A DNA stretch of 19,080 bases from CAYRFQ01 sp964423615 (GTDB taxonomy: Bacteria > Planctomycetota > Planctomycetia > Gemmatales > Gemmataceae): contig CAYRFQ010000127.1 in the NCBI GenBank assembly GCA_964423615.1, forward strand, positions 1 through 19,080, in the 5' to 3' direction. A program made the translations under genes and the position numbers. Position 1 is the first letter of the stretch, and every line of letters starts with the position of its first letter. Positions 8,956 through 16,482 of this stretch are shown here, piece after piece. The notes beneath the pieces are model-generated. The model made no database searches. It saw only the letters and a program-made list of their open reading frames with translations, and was not told the origin of the DNA.

Positions 8956-10151
8956 TGACATTTTCGCAATCTGTAGCATGCGTTCTTCTGGTAATCGGCG
9001 TTGGGCTTGCCTCAAACGCTTTCACTTTCGGTCAGGAAAACACAACCGATCTGGGAAAAAACGCCGCCCTGAAGTACTGGATGGCTTTCGCAGTCATGCC
9101 AGAACTAGACACCCAAGACCGCAAACTTCTATCTACCCCGTCCAAAGTGGCTGTAAACAAACATACTCGTGCTTTGGTCAAAAAGGCCAAAACGTCGCTA
9201 ACGTTATTGCATCGGGGAGCGTCGATTCAACCTTGCAATTGGGGATACGAACTCCGTGAAGGCACTAATTGGTTGCTACCCCACATCGGGAGAGCCAGAG
9301 ACTTGGCACGCTTGGCGACCCTACGGGCCAGGGTCCGCCTCAAGGATGGAGACGTACAGGGAGGCACCGACGATCTGTTGGCTGCGATGAAGCTGGCACA
9401 CCACGTCGGAAAAGGTGGATTACTCATCGAAATTCTTGTCGAATGGGGACTTCGGCACATCGCCCTCAAGACCGCCGCTGCGGATCTCGCCGCAATGACA
9501 CCAGCCCAGCGAAAACAACTCGCCGCGAATCTTCAGAAACTCCCTCCACTGCCCAAGACCGTAACCGGAACCCGGATGGAGAAAAAAGCCGGCTATCGAT
9601 CCATTACCTACTTGCTACGCGCTGGGAAGTTCGAACAAGTGTTCGGCTACATGACGAATCCAGAACGCGGCGAAAAGTACATACGGGCTGTCAACGCTGT
9701 GGCCAAAGCTCTGAAAAATCCGGCAACACAGAAAAAGGCCATCACTGAGTTCGAAGCCATTTACGACCGAACCATTCAAAATGCAGCACTTCCCCATTTC
9801 CAATCCGTGAAGAAACTAAAGGCACTCCAAGACGAGTTGCAAAACAAACGGGAGAAACTACTCCAAAACCCCAAGGCTAATGCAACCGACTATCTGGCGT
9901 GTGAACTGACACCACGCGTTCTCCAGATCAAAATCAGTGAAGCCAGCGCGAGGATTTACCAAAAGATGATGCTCGCCGCCATCGCTTATGCCAATGATGG
10001 AGCAGAAGCTGCCTCGAAGATCGTTGATCCCATCACGGGCAAAGCCTTCAAAATCACTCCAATCAAAGGGAAATCAGGGTGGATCGAGTTGAGGAGCACA
10101 ATTACCTATCTGCATGGTGAGCCAATGTTGTTAGAGGTACGTTGGAAATAA
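8955..10151 (+). CDS. Secreted helical protein of a planctomycete family, function unknown
   Basis: This 398-residue protein begins with GTG overlapping the previous stop by one base. A hydrophobic signal peptide covers about 1-26 (ends FGQ). The mature part is mainly helical: NAALKYWMAFAVMPELD (34-50), LLHRGASIQPCNWGYEL (75-91), then ARDLARLATLRARVRLKDGD and DDLLAAMKLAHHV. I have seen this succession of motifs in planctomycete hypothetical proteins that sit in sigma-factor or export contexts, but no function is known. A lysine-rich helical segment (about 280-310) precedes a C-terminal part with DPITGKAFKI and a few predicted strands. Context suggests it is the secreted output or sensor of the ECF sigma/membrane protein pair. 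No terminator is evident after it. Confidence 0.8.
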   Translation: MTFSQSVACVLLVIGVGLASNAFTFGQENTTDLGKNAALKYWMAFAVMPELDTQDRKLLSTPSKVAVNKHTRALVKKAKTSLTLLHRGASIQPCNWGYELREGTNWLLPHIGRARDLARLATLRARVRLKDGDVQGGTDDLLAAMKLAHHVGKGGLLIEILVEWGLRHIALKTAAADLAAMTPAQRKQLAANLQKLPPLPKTVTGTRMEKKAGYRSITYLLRAGKFEQVFGYMTNPERGEKYIRAVNAVAKALKNPATQKKAITEFEAIYDRTIQNAALPHFQSVKKLKALQDELQNKREKLLQNPKANATDYLACELTPRVLQIKISEASARIYQKMMLAAIAYANDGAEAASKIVDPITGKAFKITPIKGKSGWIELRSTITYLHGEPMLLEVRWK

Positions 10152-10436
10152 ATTGTTTTGGTTCACACCGACCCCCCTCGAAACTATCATATCCATCAGT
10201 CCTCGGGAACGAATATCTAGCCGATTACACATCGCTCAACTACAGTGTGACCCGGCGGGACACAGCGAAGATAGGACGGTGGACATCGTTTGGCATAGTA
10301 GGTCTTATTGGGCCTACATGAGATTGGGCCTACATGAGAATCGAAAGCAAGGCATTGCATCCAATAAGCGAGGAGCCTACTATAAACAACTGGGAATATG
10401 CCTACGATGAAGATTCGGGAATGAGAAGGAGGATTC
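10152..10436 (+). other. Upstream region of the helicase gene with repeated GCCTAC motifs
   Basis: This 285-base gap separates the sigma operon from the helicase gene. Its 3' half contains GCCTAC four times on the plus strand (10312, 10328, 10375 and 10400), the first two within a perfect 16-bp tandem duplication. One weak sigma70-like pair is visible: TTGCAT at 10355-10360 and TACTAT at 10378-10383, 17 bases apart. An AAGGAGG Shine-Dalgarno at 10426-10432 serves the helicase. No protein is evident. The repeats may be binding sites for a regulator, which is inference. Confidence 0.4.
10307..10338 (+). repeat. Perfect 16-bp tandem duplication
   Basis: ATTGGGCCTACATGAG occurs twice in direct succession (10307-10322 and 10323-10338) with no mismatch, about 100 bases upstream of the helicase start. 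It may be a simple slippage duplication or paired operator half-sites. Confidence 0.85.
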
Positions 10437-13208
10437 ATGGCCACCCCTTCCGAGATCCTACTTTATTTGCGAGGGTGCTACGAGTCAGACAATCGTGAAA
10501 CCGGGATTCCTAATCTTTTTCATACCAAGTTCAAGCATGTCACCTTTCTCACCGGAGTCGAAGACCTGTTGACTGGGCTGTTGCCCCGCGTTCCGATCGA
10601 TCCTGAGATTGCATTCCAAGCAAAGAAAGAAGCCAGTTTCTACAAGAAAGATAAAACACTCTACTACTGCGCATTTCCACTCGTTGGCAGGGTAGATCGC
10701 GGAATACGACTTCCACGACAACTGTGCGCGCCGTTGTTTTTCTTCCCGGCGGACATTGTCGAGGCTGATGGTACCACTTACTTGGAAATCGATCTCGCTC
10801 AGGACAGCCTGAACATCCCGGTGCTTTCTACACTGGCGGGGTCGGGGGAAGCACCGCGATTAATGCTCGAGGATCTACTCAGCCAGATTCCCCGTCCACC
10901 ATTTGGGCAAGGCGATTCGTATGTGATCGCTTCTCTGTTGGCCGATTTCCTCCCCAACACGGAAACAAAGTACCTCACACAGTATCCGAAGCTCCTCTCC
11001 GAGAAAGGAGTTCGCAAACTGTTGAATCGTGCCAAGGGGCAAGCGGAAACAAAACTTCATTGTCTGTCCGCAGCTGCAATGGCATTGATTCCCAACTCGC
11101 CAAATACCCGCGGGGTGTTCTATGAACTCAAGGCGATGGCAGAGGCTGCGCACCTATCAAACCCCGCCCGCATCCTGCTAACGAATCAGTATCCGACTGA
11201 ATTCGAAGCCGCTTCCCCAATCGTCAAATCAAGACCACGGGTGCCAGCAATCCTGAGCCATTCGCAGCAAAATGTGTTGAACTCGGCAGCTTCTGTCCCA
11301 TTGACGCTTGTGATTGGACCGCCCGGAACAGGAAAATCTTACACCATCGCCGCGTTGGCACTGGATCATCTCAGTAGGGGCGAGTCGGTCCTAATTGCCT
11401 CGCGTATGAATCATGCCGTTGATATCGTTGGCGAAAAGATCGACTCGCTGTTGGGACCTTCTCACAATGTGATTCGTGCAGGTCGCAAGAAATATCTACG
11501 CGAGTTGAAAAAGCATCTCGAACATATCCTCAGGGGGCTTTCACACAGCCCCCACGAAGCGAACCAGACCCAGAGAAAGTTACAACAAAACGAGAGGGAA
11601 CTCGCCGAAACCGAACGCGAGATTCAACGAATCGAGGAACAGGCTCAGCATAGAGTATACTGGGAGCAACAATGGGGAGACCATCAGGTACGACCTGCAG
11701 ACGGCCTCTGGAACCAACTGCTTCATCCCTGGAGAAGTTGGTATCTGAACTGGCGTATCAAACGGGCACTCCCATTTTGGCAATGCATCGACGATTATCA
11801 ACAACTGTTGGGGAAACGAAGCCGACTCATTTCCGAAACTCTCCGGCTCTCCGTTGCCTCGCAGCTTCATTACGTTCTGCAAAACTATCGGAAGGAGTTG
11901 CGTCACTTTCTAAGTGCCATTCGTGCCAGGACTGATGCCAGGCAAGAAAAACTTTTCTCGCAAATCGATTTGCAATTGCTTTTGCAAACTTTTCCAATCT
12001 GGCTCGTGGCGGTCAATGAAATCGCCGAGATCCTACCTTTGGAACGTGAGTTATTCGACTTGGCCATCATTGACGAGGCGACGCAATGTGACATGGCAAC
12101 CTGCATGCCTATCTTTCAAAGGGCCAGGCGAGTCGCCATAGTCGGTGATCCAAATCAATTGCGTCACGTGTCTTTTCTATCCTTCGAGCGGCAAGACTTG
12201 ACGGCTGAGCGATATGGCCTCGATGATTCGCAGCGTCAACGTTATCAGTATCGTCAAAAGAGCGTGCTGGATCTGATGGACGAAACCATCCCCACACAGA
12301 ATCATGTCTTCTTTCTCGATGAACATTTTCGAAGCATGCCACAGATCATTGACTTCAGTAATCAGCAGTTCTACGCTGCTGCACTGAAAGTGATGACCCT
12401 ACGTCCTGAGACGGCCAATCTACAATGTGTTTGGCTTCATCACCTCAGTCACGGAAAAAAGCAGAAGAGTGTGAATCCTGCAGAGGCCGAAGCTCTTGTC
12501 GAGGCTGTGGCTCAGAAAGTGGAAGACCAGGCGGACCTGCCACCCTCCTTGAGTGAAACGATCGGAATCCTCTCGCCGTTTCGTGATCAGGTGGACTTTA
12601 TTTTCTCGTTACTGCAAGCACGGCTACCGCTTCGTGTCATCGAGAAACACGAGGTCATGGTTGGGACCGCGCATACCTTTCAAGGAGAAGAGCGTGATGT
12701 CATGTACCTGTCACTCGTCGTCGACAGCGAGGCCCATCCGGCATCGTTCAACTTCTTAAACATCCCGAATGTCTTCAACGTGGCCATCACTCGAGCAAGG
12801 AATGCTCAGCATATCTTTTGCTCAGTACCGCCAGAAGAGGCCCAAAAGGATTCACTGCTTCAGCGTTATTTATTTTCCATTCGTAAAGGTCTAGTCACGT
12901 CGAGTGTCGAAAAACATAGCAGCGATCGATTTCTTCGCGAGCTGACCGAGGAGCTTGAGCAACGCGGTTTTCACATTTGGCCCGTCTATCCTGTAGCTGG
13001 CGTGAACATTGATCTGGTCGCAGAGCGACAGGAACAAACGCTGGGCATTGACCTGGTCGGTTACCCCGGTGATCTTTCCGGAATGTTGGACCTGGAGCGC
13101 TATCGGCTTTTGCAACGTGCGGGATTACGAGTCCTTCCACTGCCGTATTCTGCGTGGTGCCGTGAAAGAAATCATTGTCTGCGTGCAATTGAAACTCGCT
13201 TTTCTTGA
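10437..13208 (+). CDS. Superfamily I helicase (COG1112-like) fused to a restriction-endonuclease-like domain
   Basis: This 923-residue protein carries the SF1B (Upf1/Dna2-like) motifs in order: Walker A GPPGTGKS (294-301), motif II LAIIDEAT (542-549), motif III VGDPNQLRH (569-577), motif IV LDEHFRS (627-633), motif V GTAHTFQGEE (743-752) and motif VI NVAITRARN (781-789). Between motifs I and II lies a 240-residue insertion with a charged coiled coil (about 371-405). Residues about 828-923 resemble the REase_MTES_1575/Vsr-like PD-(D/E)XK fold: FLRELTEELEQRGF, NIDLV (Asp859), GIDLVG (Asp872), and the terminal LDLERYRLLQRAGLRVLPL. The usual second acid of the IExDG strand is Val874 here, so cleavage activity is uncertain. 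The N-terminal 290 residues are unassigned, though CAPLFFFPADIV recalls DUF4011-type helicase leaders. AAGGAGG stands four bases before the ATG. Such helicase-nucleases often act in phage defence; a repair role is the alternative. Confidence 0.88.
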   Translation: MATPSEILLYLRGCYESDNRETGIPNLFHTKFKHVTFLTGVEDLLTGLLPRVPIDPEIAFQAKKEASFYKKDKTLYYCAFPLVGRVDRGIRLPRQLCAPLFFFPADIVEADGTTYLEIDLAQDSLNIPVLSTLAGSGEAPRLMLEDLLSQIPRPPFGQGDSYVIASLLADFLPNTETKYLTQYPKLLSEKGVRKLLNRAKGQAETKLHCLSAAAMALIPNSPNTRGVFYELKAMAEAAHLSNPARILLTNQYPTEFEAASPIVKSRPRVPAILSHSQQNVLNSAASVPLTLVIGPPGTGKSYTIAALALDHLSRGESVLIASRMNHAVDIVGEKIDSLLGPSHNVIRAGRKKYLRELKKHLEHILRGLSHSPHEANQTQRKLQQNERELAETEREIQRIEEQAQHRVYWEQQWGDHQVRPADGLWNQLLHPWRSWYLNWRIKRALPFWQCIDDYQQLLGKRSRLISETLRLSVASQLHYVLQNYRKELRHFLSAIRARTDARQEKLFSQIDLQLLLQTFPIWLVAVNEIAEILPLERELFDLAIIDEATQCDMATCMPIFQRARRVAIVGDPNQLRHVSFLSFERQDLTAERYGLDDSQRQRYQYRQKSVLDLMDETIPTQNHVFFLDEHFRSMPQIIDFSNQQFYAAALKVMTLRPETANLQCVWLHHLSHGKKQKSVNPAEAEALVEAVAQKVEDQADLPPSLSETIGILSPFRDQVDFIFSLLQARLPLRVIEKHEVMVGTAHTFQGEERDVMYLSLVVDSEAHPASFNFLNIPNVFNVAITRARNAQHIFCSVPPEEAQKDSLLQRYLFSIRKGLVTSSVEKHSSDRFLRELTEELEQRGFHIWPVYPVAGVNIDLVAERQEQTLGIDLVGYPGDLSGMLDLERYRLLQRAGLRVLPLPYSAWCRERNHCLRAIETRFS

Positions 13209-13230
13209 AGACTACGCGGCCAATGAACCA

Positions 13231-13288
13231 AAGTAGCAGGCACGTTCTGTGTGCCGTCCGCCTCCCTTGGTTTAGAAGTAGCAGACAC
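13231..13288 (+). repeat. Candidate dispersed palindromic repeat
   Basis: AAGTAGCAGGCAC (13231-13243) recurs with one change as AAGTAGCAGACAC (13276-13288). The first copy continues into GGCAC-GTTCTGT-GTGCC, an imperfect hairpin with a 5-bp perfect stem. I recall similar GTAGCAGGCAC...GTGTGCCG units scattered between genes in planctomycete genomes, but there is only this locus in the window, so the family assignment is inference. Confidence 0.45.
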
Positions 13289-13358
13289 ACTCGAGTAGTC
13301 GGATAAATATGAGTCGTGTTTTGGACTTTCAGCTCCAAAGCGACACTAAACCCTGGCC

Positions 13359-13406
13359 GTGGTTGCAAAACCACATAACCACATAACCACGTAACCAAGA
13401 AACCAA
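13359..13406 (+). repeat. Octamer minisatellite with adjoining GCAA hairpin
   Basis: Five units of 8 bases run from 13367 to 13406: AAAACCAC, ATAACCAC, ATAACCAC, GTAACCAA and GAAACCAA. The middle two are identical and all share the core AACCA. The first unit also pairs with GTGGTT just upstream (13359-13364) to form a 6-bp stem closed by a GCAA loop (13359-13374). Confidence 0.8.
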
Positions 13407-13562
13407 GACAAACGCGAATCTTGTTTATCCTTCCCCCTCCGTGTACCTCCTAATTTTGGTTCGCAGTTGTCATTAGATGTTCCCCGTCTACGGAGTCTCA
13501 TCCATCAAAATGTTGGGAACTCATTTCCGTAACGATGCTAAACTCCATGACCGCATCAAACA

Positions 13563-15215
13563 TCAGGAATGACAATCCACCCGAATCCCGCCTCGCGACA
13601 ACATGTGTTCATCGACTGGATAATTCGCAAATTGGATGGTGTAATACGACTCGAACCATTTCTGGATATCGGGAATGACACCATCATCCATCTCTGGTGA
13701 AACGTGGAGCGATGCTCCGATCGTGTCTTTTCGTATTTCTCCCTCTTCGACAATGATCTCCCCATCCTTGATGACATAACGCGGCAACTCGAACATCGCT
13801 CGTTTGTCCTCTCCGGGAGTATAAATCGTGATGTCGGCATCGGCTCCCGGCCCGAGATGGCCCTTCCTCGACAGCCCCAACATCTTCGCCGGACCAGCTC
13901 GAGTAATGATGGCAATCTCATAGAGTGAGTATTCCCGCTTCAACTCACCAATCGTTGATCGCTCCAACACCCTAGGATGAACTCGCTTCAATATTTCTTC
14001 GCGATACGTCCGATCCATCAATAAAGCAATGATCTCGGGATACGCCACGAACGCACCACCATTCGGGTGGTCCGTACTCATGGCTACTTGCCAGGGATCT
14101 TCGACGAGAAGATACCATTCCAATCCAATGGCCCACTGGAGTGCATGGACAAAACTTTTTTCTTTGTAGGTAATCGGGACGATTCCACATCCCGCTTCCA
14201 TCTCGATATCACCATTAAACCACTTCCGGCCCGTGACCTTGTGTAAGTAGTAACCGAGCGGTCCGTCTCCAGTCATCGAAGTCGTTTCGCCGAACAGAAC
14301 CTGGCCAACATCCACCGTCAAGTTCTTGTGCGTGTTAACATACTCAGCGAGTTTTGGTACTTCGGAACAAAATGTACTTTGTTCATTCGGATCACCACCA
14401 TAACTATGGAACTGAATATGCGTTATATGTCCTGGCCGACTTTCGAGCGTCTTCATGGTGTCGAGCGTCGTCGTCCAGTTCCCGGGTAACCCAAGGTTAT
14501 TGCAGTGGATGTGAACCGGATGGGGCAATCTAAGTTCCATCGCTGCATGCGAAAGACCCCGAATGATTTGTCGGGGAGTCGTGTTAAAAGCCACGACCTC
14601 ATCATCGAGATTGGTAATTTCTCCTTTGCCGCCTTTCCAGACCTCGACGCCACCAGGGTTCACGAGTTTGACCGCATAGCCTTTGGTCGCCGCGAGTAAC
14701 CACGCCACGAACGACTTGAGCTTCTCGGGTTCGTTCGCGGCAATCTGGTTGAGGGCATAATGGTTGTTGCCCATGAGCACGAAGAACCCCTTGTCGATCA
14801 CAGGGGTATCCTGGAATTCTTCGTGGGCGTGGCGGGCGCCCAGCGGGGGTATCGCCGCATCGAACGCCGTCGTGTATCCAAGCCCGGCATACAAGTAACC
14901 AGTCGCGAAGGTACTCGGCACACTCCCAGTCGTACCCGAACGCGTTATCGGGGTCCGTCGTACGGGTGGCGCCTTTCGCTTGTCTTCCGGGCGCATCTTG
15001 CGAGCCACATTGACCTTCGGCCCAGCGATGTGCGAGTGTATGTCCACCCCGCCAGCCATAACGACCAAACCCGAAGCATCCAACGTTCGGTCGGGTACAA
15101 CTCCATTTGGTGGGGCGATGATTTTACCATCTTCGATCCAGATGTCCTGTTGTTGGCCATCGACACCATTGATCGGATCGTAGACAGTTCCGTTGGCGAT
15201 TTTCCAAACTGACAT
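13563..15215 (-). CDS. fhcA: Formylmethanofuran dehydrogenase subunit A (formyltransferase/hydrolase complex)
   Basis: This 550-residue amidohydrolase-family protein is the A subunit of the formyltransferase/hydrolase (Fhc) complex, which hydrolyses formylmethanofuran to formate in bacterial H4MPT-dependent C1 metabolism. The binuclear metal site is legible: His60 and His62 in DIHSHI, the lysine expected to be carboxylated at Lys183 in AVKLVNPGG, histidines in HPVHIHCNN (232-240) and QFHSYGG (268-274), and Asp382 in STDHPNGG. These match the ligand pattern known for archaeal FwdA. Motifs GVDIHSHIAGPKVN and MRPEDKR are diagnostic of FwdA/FmdA rather than dihydroorotase or urease. I chose the ATG at 15215 because MSVWKIANG is the family N-terminus; the open frame extends upstream without a family match. 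Subunits B, C and D are not in the window, so fhcA stands alone between the helicase and the alpha operon. Confidence 0.93.
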   Translation of the reverse strand: MSVWKIANGTVYDPINGVDGQQQDIWIEDGKIIAPPNGVVPDRTLDASGLVVMAGGVDIHSHIAGPKVNVARKMRPEDKRKAPPVRRTPITRSGTTGSVPSTFATGYLYAGLGYTTAFDAAIPPLGARHAHEEFQDTPVIDKGFFVLMGNNHYALNQIAANEPEKLKSFVAWLLAATKGYAVKLVNPGGVEVWKGGKGEITNLDDEVVAFNTTPRQIIRGLSHAAMELRLPHPVHIHCNNLGLPGNWTTTLDTMKTLESRPGHITHIQFHSYGGDPNEQSTFCSEVPKLAEYVNTHKNLTVDVGQVLFGETTSMTGDGPLGYYLHKVTGRKWFNGDIEMEAGCGIVPITYKEKSFVHALQWAIGLEWYLLVEDPWQVAMSTDHPNGGAFVAYPEIIALLMDRTYREEILKRVHPRVLERSTIGELKREYSLYEIAIITRAGPAKMLGLSRKGHLGPGADADITIYTPGEDKRAMFELPRYVIKDGEIIVEEGEIRKDTIGASLHVSPEMDDGVIPDIQKWFESYYTIQFANYPVDEHMLSRGGIRVDCHS

Positions 15216-15522
15216 GATTGTTCCGCTCGTATGAACCAGGAGGTTTCGACGGAATCCCAACGCAAGGAGACCCTCGATTGCCGAAACCTGTTCGTTTTCT
15301 TTGAGCATAATGGAAACGACACCAACCACAACTACGAACTCCCTTTGTTGCAAGAGTTGCCCGCACAGTCGCTATTTTCTTCTCCGTTGGTGCAGGAAGT
15401 TGGCAAATACGTCAAGTGTCCGTTGACGGTTGGTGGATCTTCCGTCATCTTGAAAAGGTAAATAAGAATTTTCCGACCCCGAGCGATGTCGGAAATAAAG
15501 TCCTACGGAGCGAGGTTATTCG
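15216..15522. other. Divergent intergenic region between fhcA and a secreted-protein gene
   Basis: The 307 bases must carry promoters for both flanking genes. On the plus strand TTGACG occurs at 15423-15428, but no good -10 lies 16-18 bases on. A GAGG at 15512-15515 is the probable Shine-Dalgarno for the gene starting at 15523. I see no RNA gene or convincing repeat. Confidence 0.45.
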
Positions 15523-16404
15523 ATGCAAATTGGTTTGTTGCAATGGATGTTCTTGGGGGCCGCGTTGGCCGTGAACCTCGTTTCGGCACCTACCCTGGTG
15601 GCTCAAGCCAAAATCCAATCGGGACCACAGCCGGGTAACTATCTACCAGGGTCGTTTGCCCCATTCGTCGTGAATGGCCCCGATGGATTGTCCCAACCCC
15701 AGAACAACACCGTGAAAAGAATCGCACCTCCAGGGCGTTATCGGTCCCTTATGTGTCAATTCGGTCTGCGACCAGCGGTCTACATCTTCACCCGAACCGA
15801 TCCCGGCAAGAATCCACCCGATGCCCAACTAGTTTCTCTCGTGACGAAGCTCAAAACGAGACTGGCGAAAGACACTGAGAACGTCGGTTCGCTCCAAGTA
15901 GCCCTGATCTTCCTGAATTCCGACTCGCAAAGCGCCGTGATGGAGCAACAAGCTAAGTCGAACACAATGACGCCAGAACTAGAAAAACAGATAAACACCA
16001 TCAAAGCGTTATGGCCTGAGGCCACAAACCCAGCTGACGAAGCCAAGCAGAAAGAACAACTCGACGCAATCCAACAGACTCTCGAAAACTCAGCAAAGGC
16101 CGTCGAAGGCTTGTGGAAACAACGCCAAAAGCTGCGCAAGAAGCTGCTACAAAATTGGGTTAACGGTCTCGAACTCAAAGACATCCGTGTAGCCCACTAC
16201 CCTCAAAAAGGTCCTACGGGCTTCAAAATCGCCAAGGAAGCCGAACATACCATTCTGCTTGCGGTGAAACATAAAGTGTACGCAAACTTTGCATACCGAG
16301 CTAACGACATGGATGACAGTCAAGTGACAGCAATCATGCAGAGATTGGAAAAACAGATCGGCCAAAAAACGGGAGCCGATCCAGATGCCAACAAAATGAA
16401 ATGA
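15523..16404 (+). CDS. Secreted protein resembling planctomycete thioredoxin-like family
   Basis: This 293-residue protein has a signal peptide (about 1-29, ending VAQA). The segment PGNYLPGSFAPFVVNG (37-52) followed by GRYRSLMCQFGLRPAVYIF (71-89) has the layout of redoxin/thioredoxin-like proteins common in planctomycetes. There the cysteine of MCQFG sits where the active-site loop would be; it is the only cysteine in the protein, so disulfide exchange of the usual CXXC type is not possible. A charged helical insertion (about 145-210) interrupts the fold, and AEHTILLAVKHKVYANFAY (240-258) looks like the closing beta-hairpin before the last helix. Function unknown. A GAGG lies seven bases before the ATG. 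It converges on rplQ and diverges from fhcA. Confidence 0.75.
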   Translation: MQIGLLQWMFLGAALAVNLVSAPTLVAQAKIQSGPQPGNYLPGSFAPFVVNGPDGLSQPQNNTVKRIAPPGRYRSLMCQFGLRPAVYIFTRTDPGKNPPDAQLVSLVTKLKTRLAKDTENVGSLQVALIFLNSDSQSAVMEQQAKSNTMTPELEKQINTIKALWPEATNPADEAKQKEQLDAIQQTLENSAKAVEGLWKQRQKLRKKLLQNWVNGLELKDIRVAHYPQKGPTGFKIAKEAEHTILLAVKHKVYANFAYRANDMDDSQVTAIMQRLEKQIGQKTGADPDANKMK

Positions 16405-16424
16405 ATTGTGTTTTGTGTGGTACG

Positions 16425-16468
16425 GCCAAGGACACCTTTGTTGGAAACAATCAAGGGCGAACCTTGGC
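16425..16468. terminator. Nested inverted repeat between convergent genes, possible bidirectional terminator
   Basis: GCCAAGG (16425-16431) pairs with CCTTGGC (16462-16468). Inside, TTGTT-GGA-AACAA (38-50 of the same hundred) forms a second perfect stem, extended by CCT/AGG. The element fits exactly in the 78-base gap between the stop of the secreted-protein gene (plus) and the stop of rplQ (minus). There is no clean U-tract, so termination is inferred from position and structure. Confidence 0.4.
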
Positions 16469-16482
16469 GTCTGTAAACAACG

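Larger units (their letters stand above)
13209..13562. other. Repeat-bearing gap between convergent genes
   Basis: This 354-base region separates the 3' ends of the helicase (plus) and fhcA (minus). It holds a hairpin-forming repeat near 13231-13288 and an octamer minisatellite at 13367-13406, described separately. I see no convincing open frame and no textbook intrinsic terminator for either gene. A purine-rich run at about 13430-13455 resembles a Shine-Dalgarno on the minus strand but leads to no open frame. Confidence 0.6.

Noticed and set aside
10153..10410. An 85-codon frame between the sigma operon and the helicase
   Set aside because: It begins with a rare start, spans the tandem duplication and has no recognisable domain.
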